In this document: one piece after another, positions 9,837 through 18,254 of the stretch
Layout: each line of letters begins with the position of its first letter
How positions within the stretch are numbered: position 1 is the first letter of the stretch
Origin: CAIUVD01 sp044338255
GTDB lineage: Bacteria; Planctomycetota; UBA11346
Direction: 5' to 3'
Assembly (NCBI GenBank): GCA_044338255.1
Contig: JBIILZ010000003.1
Location: 1 to 64,000 of the forward strand
Length of the DNA: 64,000 nt
Translations under genes and position numbers: made by a program
The notes under the pieces: generated by a model
Database searches by the model: none
What the model was told of the DNA's origin: nothing
The model's input: the letters and a program-made list of their open reading frames with translations, nothing else

Positions 9837-12800
9837 ATGCATGAGCCTTCTCGTCCGCTGACGGATGGCGTGCACCCGCTCGATCCGCCACGATCCAGCC
9901 CCCGCACCGGCTTCGACGCCGAGGATCTGGCGGCGACCGCGCCAGCCATGGGTTGGGATCAGGCGCAGACGGTGCCGGCTTCGGCGCCGCTTCCGGGTTC
10001 CGGTCCATCGGCGGATGAGACCTTGGTCGTGCAGCTGAATCGTCAGCTTGAGAGCGAGACCGTGCCTACGGAGCCCGCCTCCAACCGCATCGATCAGGAT
10101 GCGACCCTCGTCGATCCCCAGATGGCGGCAGCGGCGGTAGCCGCCCGTCGTGAGCATGCGGCCGCGAACCTCGCCGAGACGGTGCCGACCGCGATCGGGA
10201 CTTCCGCGGAAGCGCAGACGTTGATTTCAACGCCGACGCCGGTCCCGGCTCCAGCTCCAGGATCGGGCTCAAGAGCAGCCACCCGCCCCGGTACCGGAAG
10301 TTTTTCGCAGACCGCCAGTGGAGCTCTTTCGGGGAGCTACACCCGCACCGGGACGCGCCTTGGGCGGACCCGTATCAACAATCATCTGCAGCTCACCGAT
10401 CAGCAGTTGGATGAACGCCTGCAGCTGTCGCGGTCGTCGGTGCTCACCGATATGACCGTCGCCCGTGGCCCGCAAGCGGTGCCCAAGGGTCTGCAGAAGC
10501 TGGTCACCGACCAGGGCACGGATGCCCGCTACCACATCAACCGGCCGCTGGCCGCCGGTGGCATGGGCGCGGTGCTCGACATCCAGGACAACGATTTCCG
10601 CCGCGGGGCGGCGATGAAGGTGATGCACGGGCGCTTCACCAATGATCCCCAGGCCCTTGAGCGTTTTCTCGCCGAGGCCCAGGTCACCGCCCAGCTCGAA
10701 CACCCCAATATCGTGCCGATCCACGATATGGGCGTGATGCCCGATGGCTCGCTCTACTTCACCATGAAGCTGATCGAAGGCCTGTCGCTGGGCGACGTGG
10801 TGAAATTGCAGCGCATCCACACGGGATTGCTGACGCGAGACGAATACCTTGCCGAGAAGGCCAAGAAGGAAGCGACGAAAAGCCCCGACCTGCGCAAGAG
10901 CAGCGAGCAGCTCGCCGCCGATTACGCTGCTGACGTCATCAAGGGCGCCGAGATCGCCGCGCGCTTCACCCAGGAAGCGACGCTGCTGATGTTCCTCAAG
11001 GTCCTCGATGGCGTGGGCTTCGCCCACAGCCGCGGGGTGGTGCATCGCGACATCAAGCCCGACAACATTATGCTCGGCGCCCATGGCGAAGTGCTGGTGG
11101 TCGACTGGGGCATTGCCAAGGTCCTCAAGAAGGCCGATCGCGAATCCGAGTTCGTGCGCAAGATCGAACGCGAGGTGGTGTCGCTGCGCGATGAGCAGGC
11201 GATCAGCGCCACGGTCACCGGCTCGGCTATGGGCACCTTGTTCTACATGCCTCCTGAACAGGCCTGCGGTGATCTCGAACGCCTCAATGGGCGCAGCGAC
11301 ATCTACGCTCTCGGCGCGACCTTGTACGAGCTGCTGGCCCTGCGTCGCTGCTTCGAAGCCAAGTCCCTGGCCGAAGCCCTGGCGATCATCACCACCGGTG
11401 ACTGGGTGCCGCTCGATCGCGCCCTGCCCACGTTATCCAAGGATCTGGTGGCGATCGTGCACCGGGCGATGGCTCTTGACCCCGGGCGTCGCTATGGCGA
11501 TTGCGGGCAGTTCGCTGACGACATCCGGCGCTACCTCGCCGGGCAAGCGGTCTTGGCTCGCCAGCGCAACGTCATCGAATTGATCGGCGCCTGGGTTGCG
11601 GCCCATAAGCGCCAGGTGCAGGTCGGCGCCGGCGGCCTGGCGCTGATCGTGGCGACCATCACCGGCACCACCAGCTACCTGCACCATGCCATGGTCCAGG
11701 CCGGCAACGCCAAGCTCGGCGAAGCCCAGGTACGCTACGTGGCGGCGCAGAAATCCGACGCGCTCGAAGACTATCAGGAAGCGAAGCAGATCCTTGCCAC
11801 CGCCAGCGGTTTCATCACCAATGATGGGCGCATCTCCGAGCTTCGCGAAGCCATCAACCTCTCGATCAAGGATGCGCAACGTCGTCAGGACGAGGAGCGC
11901 AAACGTCAGGCGGCGCAGATTTCGGCGAAGCTCTCTTACGACGAGGCCCTCAAGCTGTGCGCGGAAGAGCGCTATGAAGATGCCGAGTCCAACATCAACG
12001 CCGCCTTGCGCATCGACCCGCTGAATGCGGATTTCCTCAAGACCCGTGATGAGGTGCGCCGCTTGCTCAACGACCGCCGGCTGCGTCAACGTGCCCAGCG
12101 GGCACGTGAGCTGCGCGCGCAGGCGGATGCGGCCCTGCTCACCGCCGGGCAGTTGACGCTCGATGATGCGCAGGTGGTAGTCTTGCTGGATACGGCGAAG
12201 ACCGCTTTCGATCAGCTCGAAGCCCTGTCAGAGGCCGGTACGCAGGACCAGATCCAGCGCTACACCGCCTTGCGCGTCGGCGCCGAACAGGCCCGCAACC
12301 ATAAGCGTCTGGCCGCCGAGGCCGTGCCGCTCAAGAAGGCGGTCCGCGAAGCCCTCACCGCCGCGCAGTATGAGGCGGCGCGCGCCGCCCTCGAACAGGC
12401 GCGCGGCAAGACTCCCGAGGACAAGGACCTGGTGCTGCTCAACGATGAGCTGGTGAGCGCCGAGACGCGCTACCACGATCAGCAGGCGGTGCTCAAGGCG
12501 CGCAAGGATGCCGATCAGGCCTTGGAGATGGCCGGCGGTTTCGAGAAGTCCGGCAAGCTCGACGAGGCCCTGGCGCGGATCGACGTGGCTTTGACCTTCG
12601 TGCCCAATGACGGCAAGGCCCTCGCCCTACGCGAGCAGGTGCTGGTCAAGAAGCGCCAAGCCGAACTGCAGGCCCGACGCACGGCGGCGATTGCCAGCGC
12701 CGAGGCGGCCATGACCGAAGCCGCTCAAGAGCAGAAGCTCAGCAGCGAAGCCGGGCAGCAGGTGACGGCGGCGACCGTGCGCATCGCCGACCTCGATCGC

Positions 12801-14108
12801 CAGCTTGGCCGGGCGCCGATCGCGCAGAAGAGCCCGTTGTTCCGCGCTATCGCCGAGCAGAAGGCAGCGCGTACGGCGATGGCCGAACATTGGGCGCTCG
12901 CCGAAGGCAAGGCCAACAGTGCCGTGGCGGCGTTGGCGGAATTCCCTGGCGAGGCCAAGGCCAACGAGGTCCGCAAGCTCCTCTGTCAGCTCTACCTCGC
13001 CCGCCTCAAGGAGGCGCGCAAAACGCGCAGCCTGTCCGAGATCAACGCCTTCAGTAATCTCATCCGCCGCTTTGATCCTGATGGTTCGTTCAAGCGCGAG
13101 CTCGATAACCAGGGCCAGTTGACGGTGACGGGAACTCCGTCTGCGGCAGTGGTCGCGCGGGTGCTGGAAGAGGGCCCGGATACGCGCCTCGTGCCGCTCG
13201 GTGATCCCGTGCCGGTGACGGTGGGGACGGCCGTTACCTTGCCGGTGGGCAGCTATCTTGTGACTTCCGGCGCGCAGAGCATGACGGTGCTGATCAGTGG
13301 TGGGCAGAACCGCACCTTGGCCTGGCCAGGGGCCTTGCCGGCGATCCCCGGCGTACCCTTGTCCTATGTCCCCGCACAGGGCGAACAGAAGCCCTTTCTG
13401 CTCGGGACCACCGAAGTCACCGTTGCCCAATATCTCGAATTCCTGCGTAGTCCGGAGATTTTCGCGACCCTCGTCGAGCGCTACCACAAGTCGTATGAGA
13501 GCGGCAAGCCCTTGCCGTTTCCGCATATGCCCGCGGCGATGGTCGGCGATGAGGCCTTCGTTCCGCTGTTCTTCGAGCTCGGACACGCGCCTGCGGATGA
13601 AAGCCGGTTGGGTGCGATCCGCCTCATCCCTGGCATCGATGCCAAGCTGCCCATGGGCAAGGTGACGCGCCCGGATGCGGAAGCCTATTGCGCCTGGCTG
13701 TCGCAGAGCACGAAATTGAAAGTGCGGCTGCCCAAGCTCAAAGAATGGCAATTCGCCGCCCATGGCGGGGATGATCGCCGGGTCTATCCCTGGGGTCCCT
13801 ATTTCGTTGGCCAGTTTGCCGCCACCGCCTTGTCGATAGAGCAAGATCAGCAGGCCGTGAAGGTCGGCTCATTCCCCACCGATTGCGGGCCATTCGGACA
13901 TCTCGATCTGGCCGGCAATGTTCGTGAATGGCTGGGCGATAACGACCAGGACGGCCCGTTGGCTGCCGGAGCAAACGGCGCACTCATCGCCGGCGGCTCG
14001 TACTCCAGCGACAATCCTCTGACTTTTACAACTTCATTCAGTGAAAGCGTGGAGCCCGATTCGGCCTATCTGCCGATCGGCTTCCGCATTCTCGTCGAGC
14101 TCCCATGA
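9837..14108 (+). CDS. Membrane Ser/Thr protein kinase with coiled/TPR-like, PEGA-like and SUMF1-fold domains
   Basis: 1423 residues. Residues 1-230 are low-complexity Ala/Pro/Thr. The kinase domain (about 231-575) has the glycine loop AAGGMGAVLD, Lys261 (AMKV), HRDIKPDN at 403-410, DWG in place of DFG at 423-425 and MPPEQ as the APE region, so it should be active. A membrane helix lies near 591-612 (GGLALIVATITGTTSYL). Residues 620-1090 are long helical repeats, about 1093-1165 a PEGA-like beta segment, and 1180-1421 a SUMF1 (formylglycine-generating enzyme) fold with RLPKLKEWQFAAHGG and DLAGNVREWLGD. The cysteine pair needed for formylglycine formation is absent, so the SUMF1 part probably binds rather than catalyses. 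The stop overlaps the next start, pointing to an operon with the barrel protein. Confidence 0.88.
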   Translation: MHEPSRPLTDGVHPLDPPRSSPRTGFDAEDLAATAPAMGWDQAQTVPASAPLPGSGPSADETLVVQLNRQLESETVPTEPASNRIDQDATLVDPQMAAAAVAARREHAAANLAETVPTAIGTSAEAQTLISTPTPVPAPAPGSGSRAATRPGTGSFSQTASGALSGSYTRTGTRLGRTRINNHLQLTDQQLDERLQLSRSSVLTDMTVARGPQAVPKGLQKLVTDQGTDARYHINRPLAAGGMGAVLDIQDNDFRRGAAMKVMHGRFTNDPQALERFLAEAQVTAQLEHPNIVPIHDMGVMPDGSLYFTMKLIEGLSLGDVVKLQRIHTGLLTRDEYLAEKAKKEATKSPDLRKSSEQLAADYAADVIKGAEIAARFTQEATLLMFLKVLDGVGFAHSRGVVHRDIKPDNIMLGAHGEVLVVDWGIAKVLKKADRESEFVRKIEREVVSLRDEQAISATVTGSAMGTLFYMPPEQACGDLERLNGRSDIYALGATLYELLALRRCFEAKSLAEALAIITTGDWVPLDRALPTLSKDLVAIVHRAMALDPGRRYGDCGQFADDIRRYLAGQAVLARQRNVIELIGAWVAAHKRQVQVGAGGLALIVATITGTTSYLHHAMVQAGNAKLGEAQVRYVAAQKSDALEDYQEAKQILATASGFITNDGRISELREAINLSIKDAQRRQDEERKRQAAQISAKLSYDEALKLCAEERYEDAESNINAALRIDPLNADFLKTRDEVRRLLNDRRLRQRAQRARELRAQADAALLTAGQLTLDDAQVVVLLDTAKTAFDQLEALSEAGTQDQIQRYTALRVGAEQARNHKRLAAEAVPLKKAVREALTAAQYEAARAALEQARGKTPEDKDLVLLNDELVSAETRYHDQQAVLKARKDADQALEMAGGFEKSGKLDEALARIDVALTFVPNDGKALALREQVLVKKRQAELQARRTAAIASAEAAMTEAAQEQKLSSEAGQQVTAATVRIADLDRQLGRAPIAQKSPLFRAIAEQKAARTAMAEHWALAEGKANSAVAALAEFPGEAKANEVRKLLCQLYLARLKEARKTRSLSEINAFSNLIRRFDPDGSFKRELDNQGQLTVTGTPSAAVVARVLEEGPDTRLVPLGDPVPVTVGTAVTLPVGSYLVTSGAQSMTVLISGGQNRTLAWPGALPAIPGVPLSYVPAQGEQKPFLLGTTEVTVAQYLEFLRSPEIFATLVERYHKSYESGKPLPFPHMPAAMVGDEAFVPLFFELGHAPADESRLGAIRLIPGIDAKLPMGKVTRPDAEAYCAWLSQSTKLKVRLPKLKEWQFAAHGGDDRRVYPWGPYFVGQFAATALSIEQDQQAVKVGSFPTDCGPFGHLDLAGNVREWLGDNDQDGPLAAGANGALIAGGSYSSDNPLTFTTSFSESVEPDSAYLPIGFRILVELP

Positions 14109-15295
14109 ACATCGCCATGTACCGAACCACCTCGCTGCTTTCGCTCACCCTCGCGCTGACCGCCGTCTGGGCCGAGGACGCGGCCGTGCCGCCAACTCCG
14201 CCGGCTCCCGTCCCGCCAACGACCGCTCCTGTACCCGTGCTCTCGACCGAGGTGGCGGCTCCGGCCCCGGCAGCGACCACAGCCGAGCCGGCGCCTGTCA
14301 CAGCCGAGCCGGCGCCTGTCACAGCCGAGCCGGCGCCTGTCAAAGCCGAGCCGGCGCCTGTCACAGCCGAGCCGGCGCCAGCGAAAGCCGAAGACATGGT
14401 CTTCGCGCCGATTCCCCGCCGCGTACGTCCGGCGCAGGCACCGGTGACCAAGCCCTTCACCTTCGGGGTCCAGCTGAGCAGCGGATACGATTCCAACATC
14501 CTCTTGGAAAACTCCGACACGCCGACCGCGACCAATGCCAAGGGCTTGGCCGTCACCGGTGAGGTTCGCGGCAATGTGCGCATCGTCGACAATGCCCGCG
14601 GCCGCCTGGGAGCGTTCGCCAGCCTTGAGGCCGACGGCTACCCCGGCAATTCGCAAGCCAACCTCATGCGTTACGGCGGCGGTCTCACCGCCAGTACCAG
14701 CGTCGGCGGCTTCGATCCTGGTCTGGTGGTGGGCTACAACCGCTTCTTCATCGATAGCGATCTGGCGGCGACGGCGCTGAACGTCAACGCCTACGTCGCC
14801 AAGGTCTTCGAGAGCAATGTCGCGGTGGTCGGCGCCGGCAGTCAGTACGTCGACTACGCCGAAAACGAGCCGATCACCGGGACCTTGTACGACGTCTCCT
14901 ACCGCCATTGGTTGCTCTTCGAGCCCAAGCGCATCTGGCGGCGCATCGAGGTGGCGATCAAAGCCGGCAAGAACCGCACCCGTGATGATGACCACGCCTA
15001 CACGGTAGTGACCCCGGCGGTGGCCGGGCTGTATCGTTTCGGCACGGTGCCGGAAGCCGGCACGCAGGATCTCTCGGCGCGGGTGCAATACGAGATGCGT
15101 CAGTATCCCGATCCCAGTGCGGGCGGTTCGGGCGAAGATCAGAAGCTCTTCAGCGTCACCGCCGGCTATGACTACTGGCTGGCGACGTGGGTCTCGGCGG
15201 GTCTCTACGCGGGTTATTCCAAGCGATCCTCGACCGAAGAGATCAATCGCTATGATCGCAAACAAGGTGGCGTGCGGCTCGCGGCGACATGGTAA
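14105..15295 (+). CDS. Outer-membrane beta-barrel protein with Pro/Ala-repeat linker
   Basis: 396 residues. A signal peptide ends near AVWAED; residues 22-105 are a Pro/Ala-rich linker with five AEPAP(V/A) heptads. From about 115 on, alternating hydrophobic strands with turns (FTFGVQLSSGYDSNILLE, LSARVQYEMRQYP, VSAGLYAGYSKRSS) suggest an outer-membrane barrel that ends GGVRLAATW, a typical aromatic-terminated last strand. The SGYDSNILLE motif resembles the start of barrel domains in surface proteins. No transport substrate can be inferred. The start overlaps the kinase stop (ATGA) and the FecR gene follows 38 bp later, so the three are likely co-expressed. Confidence 0.72.
   Translation: MNIAMYRTTSLLSLTLALTAVWAEDAAVPPTPPAPVPPTTAPVPVLSTEVAAPAPAATTAEPAPVTAEPAPVTAEPAPVKAEPAPVTAEPAPAKAEDMVFAPIPRRVRPAQAPVTKPFTFGVQLSSGYDSNILLENSDTPTATNAKGLAVTGEVRGNVRIVDNARGRLGAFASLEADGYPGNSQANLMRYGGGLTASTSVGGFDPGLVVGYNRFFIDSDLAATALNVNAYVAKVFESNVAVVGAGSQYVDYAENEPITGTLYDVSYRHWLLFEPKRIWRRIEVAIKAGKNRTRDDDHAYTVVTPAVAGLYRFGTVPEAGTQDLSARVQYEMRQYPDPSAGGSGEDQKLFSVTAGYDYWLATWVSAGLYAGYSKRSSTEEINRYDRKQGGVRLAATW
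14279..14383 (+). repeat. Five tandem 21-bp units encoding AEPAPV repeats
   Basis: Five in-frame 21-bp units (core agccgagccggcgcct) encode the heptad TAEPAPV and close variants, in the periplasmic linker between the signal peptide and the barrel. The near-identity of the units implies recent slippage and possible length variation without frame loss. Confidence 0.92.
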
Positions 15296-15333
15296 CGGTC
15301 GGCTTGGCCACGCTCTCACCAAAAGGGAATCTT

Positions 15334-16176
15334 ATGCTCAGCATCCGCTCGTGTCTGACGATGGCCATCCTGGTCGTCGCTTCGCATTCTTCCTTCGCGG
15401 CTGATCAGCTGGCGGTGTGGCAATATGGTGCCGGCACCATCGCCGCCCAGCCTGCCAGCATCGGTGCCGGCATCGCTGCCGAGGCCCCGATCATCAGCGA
15501 TGCCGGGATGGTGCGCGTGACTTTGGCAGAAGCCCCGCAGTGCCATTTAACGCTGTCCCCGCATAGTCGCATGTACCTCACCGCTGCCGACGGCCATTTG
15601 TTCGTCTACCTCGAGGAGGGCGTGCTCCAGGCCAATATCGGCAACAAGGGCCCGTACAGCGATGTGCATGTGCTCGGAGCGGCGATCGATGTGCGTGTGA
15701 CCGGCACCTTGTTCGTGGTCGAGCGCGTCAAGGGCGATACCGATTACGTGGCCCTCGTCGAAGGACGCGTCCGCGTCAATCCGCGCAAGGATGTGGCCCT
15801 GGCTCTCAGCGAGCAGACCCGCGCCGTCGATCTTACCGCCCGCCAGGGTCTGGGCGGAACGGTCGCAGGGGGGCTGATGGCGGTCGACACCCTCACCGGC
15901 CGTCCGCAGCTCTCCACCGCCGCCAGCGGTGGTGTTCGGCAAAGCGCTACGAGCGGTAACGGGGCATGGGATGAAGATGTCGCCATGGCCCTCACCAATG
16001 GCTTCCTGCTCAATGATTTTTCGGACAACGTCGCCGATCAGGTGCGTAGTGATATCTCCGATCAGGTCAGCCAGGAAGTGGTCACGGAGGTGACCCGGCA
16101 AGTCACCGATACCATCGTGCAGCAGATCATCGGTGATGGCGCCCAGCCGTTGGCCGGCCCACCGAGTCCCCCGTAA
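15334..16176 (+). CDS. Exported FecR-domain protein
   Basis: 280 residues from the ATG at 15334, chosen over an upstream in-frame GTG at 15289 that overlaps the barrel gene, because AAAGGGAA lies just before it and a clean signal peptide follows (MLSIRSCLTMAILVVASHSSFAAD). Residues 60-180 look like a FecR fold: LTLSPHSRMYLTAADGHLFVYLEEGVL, then VHVLGAAIDVRVTGTLFVVERV and VALVEGRVRV. The C-terminal 70 residues form a helical stretch (VADQVRSDISDQVSQEVVTEV) that may be a coiled coil. FecR domains sense or relay signals in the periplasm, usually to sigma or anti-sigma factors; here the partners are a barrel and a kinase. Confidence 0.78.
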   Translation: MLSIRSCLTMAILVVASHSSFAADQLAVWQYGAGTIAAQPASIGAGIAAEAPIISDAGMVRVTLAEAPQCHLTLSPHSRMYLTAADGHLFVYLEEGVLQANIGNKGPYSDVHVLGAAIDVRVTGTLFVVERVKGDTDYVALVEGRVRVNPRKDVALALSEQTRAVDLTARQGLGGTVAGGLMAVDTLTGRPQLSTAASGGVRQSATSGNGAWDEDVAMALTNGFLLNDFSDNVADQVRSDISDQVSQEVVTEVTRQVTDTIVQQIIGDGAQPLAGPPSPP

Positions 16177-16189
16177 GGCGGATGTTTCC

Positions 16190-17242
16190 ATGGCTGCCGC
16201 CATCGCTTTTGAATTCCTCTCGCCGGTCTGGCTTGCCCTGGCTGGTTTTTCGGCCCTCGCTTTCAGCTGGCTGGTCCCCGGCGTCATCCATGCGCGTTGG
16301 TGGTGGCCATGGCTGGCGGCGGCGGTGGGCGCCGGGGTCGCCTCGCTGGCGGCACTGGTCGGGCTGGTGCCCTGGTTCGGGCGGCTGCATCTGGCCGTCT
16401 ATGCGCTCTTCCTGGTGGCCGGCTTCGTGCTGGCCTTCGTTCTGGCCCGGCGTCCGACACGGCTCAACGGCGTCAGTCAGCAGACCCTCATCGATACGTT
16501 TCTCATCGCCATGGTCCTGGGCGTCGTCGGCGCCCGCATCCGCTATGTCTATGAGCGTTGGGATGTGTTCATGGCTAATGCCCATGGGGATTTCCATCAG
16601 GCGCTGGTCACGGCCGCCGACCTCGATGCCGGAGGCGCGGTGTGGTACGGAGGCCTGTTTCTGGCGACCGTGGGCGTGTGGCTCTATGTACGCTATCGCC
16701 GGATATCGACCTTGGCCTTTGCCGATGCGATCCTCCCCGGCCTGGTTGCCGGGCTGGCGGTGGGGCGCATCGGGTGCTTCTTCAATGGCTGCTGCTTTGG
16801 CTCCCCGACGGACCTGCCATGGGGCGTTTCCTGTGCCCACTATCCCCATCAACTGGTGCATCCGACGCAGCTCTACGAGACCCTTGCCTGTGCCATGCTG
16901 GCCGCCGGCCTGCTGTGGTTCTGGTATCGGCGTCGGCGCGATGGGCAGGTGACCTTCATCGCCGTGGTCGGCTATGGGGCATGGCGCTTCGTGAACGAGG
17001 CCCTGCGCGGCGGTCACGATGCCTTCGCCTTCGGCAGCACGATCACCACCAGCCAGGCAACCAGTCTGGAACTGATCCTGGCCGCATTCATTTTTGCCGG
17101 TGTGATCGGCTGGTACCGTCGTCGTCACCCGTCGGTGGCACAGCGGGCGGGCCTCGTTCCGGGCAGTCGTCACGCCATGCCGGCAGCGGCTCCGGTCGCT
17201 GGACAGGCAGTTGATCAGCGCGCCTCGTCAGCGGACTCTTAA
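16190..17242 (+). CDS. lgt: Prolipoprotein diacylglyceryl transferase
   Basis: 350 residues from ATG 16190; the longer frame to 16133 would overlap the FecR gene. Seven or so membrane helices are visible. Lgt hallmarks are VWYGGLF (the GG motif of the catalytic region), GLAVGRIGCFFNGCCFG at the family signature, HPTQLYE and the late FVNEALRGG segment. The enzyme moves diacylglycerol from phosphatidylglycerol to the lipobox cysteine of prolipoproteins in the inner membrane. The signature reads GRIGCFFNGCC rather than the proteobacterial GRIGNFINGE, a variant that I associate with PVC and related phyla. It serves the lipoproteins seen elsewhere in this window (41.4 kb, 57.4 kb). Confidence 0.9.
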   Translation: MAAAIAFEFLSPVWLALAGFSALAFSWLVPGVIHARWWWPWLAAAVGAGVASLAALVGLVPWFGRLHLAVYALFLVAGFVLAFVLARRPTRLNGVSQQTLIDTFLIAMVLGVVGARIRYVYERWDVFMANAHGDFHQALVTAADLDAGGAVWYGGLFLATVGVWLYVRYRRISTLAFADAILPGLVAGLAVGRIGCFFNGCCFGSPTDLPWGVSCAHYPHQLVHPTQLYETLACAMLAAGLLWFWYRRRRDGQVTFIAVVGYGAWRFVNEALRGGHDAFAFGSTITTSQATSLELILAAFIFAGVIGWYRRRHPSVAQRAGLVPGSRHAMPAAAPVAGQAVDQRASSADS

Positions 17243-17349
17243 CCGGCTTGACAGATGGGCTCAGGCCCTATCCTCCCTGCCCCGTCGTTCTGGATGCCCG
17301 TTGGTCGTGGTGTCTTGTCGATGTGGCAACTTTACCTTTCGAGGTCGTC

Positions 17350-17730
17350 ATGAATTCGCTGCTCGCACACGTCGCCAAGTCATCACTGCGCAAGGAGCCG
17401 CTCGGCGCCTTTGAGGTTGGCGATACCGTCAACGTCCACACGCGCATCAAAGAAGGCGATAAGGAGCGCGTGCAGGTCTTCAGCGGCACGGTGATCTCCA
17501 AGTGCCGCGGCCAGGGCGTCGTCAACGGCACCTTCGCCGTCCGTCGCGTGGTCTCCGGTGAAGGCGTCGAACGTATCTTCCCGAACCACTGCCCGAAGGT
17601 CGTGAGCGTGGAAGTCATCCGTCGTGGTTCGGTTCGCCGCGCCAAGCTCTTCTACTTGCGTGACCGCGTTGGCAAGGCCACCAAGGTCAAAGAGAAGCTG
17701 GTCGTCGAAGCGACCCCAGGCGCCAAGTAA
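17350..17730 (+). CDS. rplS: 50S ribosomal protein L19
   Basis: 126 residues from the ATG at 17350. The L19 features are clear: FEVGDTVNVHTRIKEGDKER, QVFSGTVISKCRGQGVNGTF with one extra residue, SGEGVERIFPNHCPKV and KLFYLRDRVGKATKVKEK. The usual family motif is R.GVG.ERiFP.hSP.i, with Ser replaced by Cys here. L19 sits at the 30S-50S interface. A TTGACA at 17248-17253 upstream with a TATCCT 15 bp later may be its promoter, though the spacing is short. The usual neighbours trmD and rimM are absent. Confidence 0.96.
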   Translation: MNSLLAHVAKSSLRKEPLGAFEVGDTVNVHTRIKEGDKERVQVFSGTVISKCRGQGVVNGTFAVRRVVSGEGVERIFPNHCPKVVSVEVIRRGSVRRAKLFYLRDRVGKATKVKEKLVVEATPGAK

Positions 17731-17749
17731 TCCCCAGGCGCCAAGTAAT
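17714..17749. repeat. 18-bp tandem duplication across the rplS stop codon
   Basis: Two perfect copies of ccccaggcgccaagtaat lie back to back (17714-17731, 17732-17749). The first encodes the last residues PGAK and the stop of rplS; the second repeats them after the stop, so the protein is unchanged. Confidence 0.95.
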
Positions 17750-17774
17750 CCACCGCGCTCAGCGGTGTCGATGC

Positions 17775-17805
17775 AGAAGCCCACCCGTGTCACGGGTGGG
17801 CTTCT
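17775..17805 (+). terminator. Hairpin terminator after rplS
   Basis: A perfect 13-bp stem agaagcccacccg / cgggtgggcttct with loop tgtca. The U-tract is short (ttct), but the stem strength and place, 45 bp after rplS, support termination. Confidence 0.8.
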
Positions 17806-17824
17806 GTCGTTGGTCTAGCGACCA

Positions 17825-18211
17825 ATGCCTGCATACTTGTTCTCCATGGACGTCATCCGCATTCGTCGTGCTGGTCAGCAGGCCGAGACACGCGCGGTCT
17901 GGCATCTCCGTCTGCGCGGTTGGCGCATCGCGGCCCGCAATTGGATCGGTGGAGGAGGCGAATTGGACATTGTCGCCACTCGCTGGCGGACGCTGCTGAT
18001 CGTCGAAGTGCGCCAGCGGGCCAGCGGTGCTGAAGCACTGGCCTCGATCGACCGCGCCAAGCTCAACCGCACCCTGCGCGCGGCCCAGGCCCTAGTACGG
18101 GCCCACGATCTGCACGCCTATCGCTTGCGCTTCGACCTCATCGGCGTCGACGCCCAGGGACGACTGCACCGTCGCCGTGACATTCTGCGCGAGGGCATGC
18201 TCGGCAGGTGA
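17825..18211 (+). CDS. YraN/UPF0102 family protein (predicted nuclease fold)
   Basis: 128 residues; an in-frame ATG at 17846 (MDVIRIRR) is an alternative start. The family core is complete: AETRAVWHLRLRGWRIAARNW, then GGGELDIVATRWRTLLIVEVRQR, equal to the GEiDlIa...fVEVK.R motif of the restriction-endonuclease-like fold, and a final YRLRFDLIGVD. The Glu, Asp and Glu-Val-Arg residues would be the metal site, with Lys replaced by Arg. The biological role is not firmly known; the gene often sits near rplS and rnhB, as here next to rplS. Confidence 0.87.
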   Translation: MPAYLFSMDVIRIRRAGQQAETRAVWHLRLRGWRIAARNWIGGGGELDIVATRWRTLLIVEVRQRASGAEALASIDRAKLNRTLRAAQALVRAHDLHAYRLRFDLIGVDAQGRLHRRRDILREGMLGR

Positions 18212-18217
18212 TCGCAC

Positions 18218-18253
18218 CAGTCTCAGGCTTCAGTCTCAGGCTTCAGTCTCAGG
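18218..18253. repeat. 13-bp direct repeat, nearly three copies, at the 3' end of ssb
   Basis: The unit cagtctcaggctt begins at 18218, 18231 and 18244; the third copy is partial. It fills the gap between the convergent YraN gene and ssb. Confidence 0.9.
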
Positions 18254-18254
18254 A

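Noticed and set aside
10269..11084. 271-codon minus-strand frame opposite the kinase
   Set aside because: Shadow of the kinase domain; the plus strand has the HRDIKPDN and DWG motifs.
13396..14108. Active formylglycine-generating enzyme
   Set aside because: The fold is present but the required cysteines are absent.
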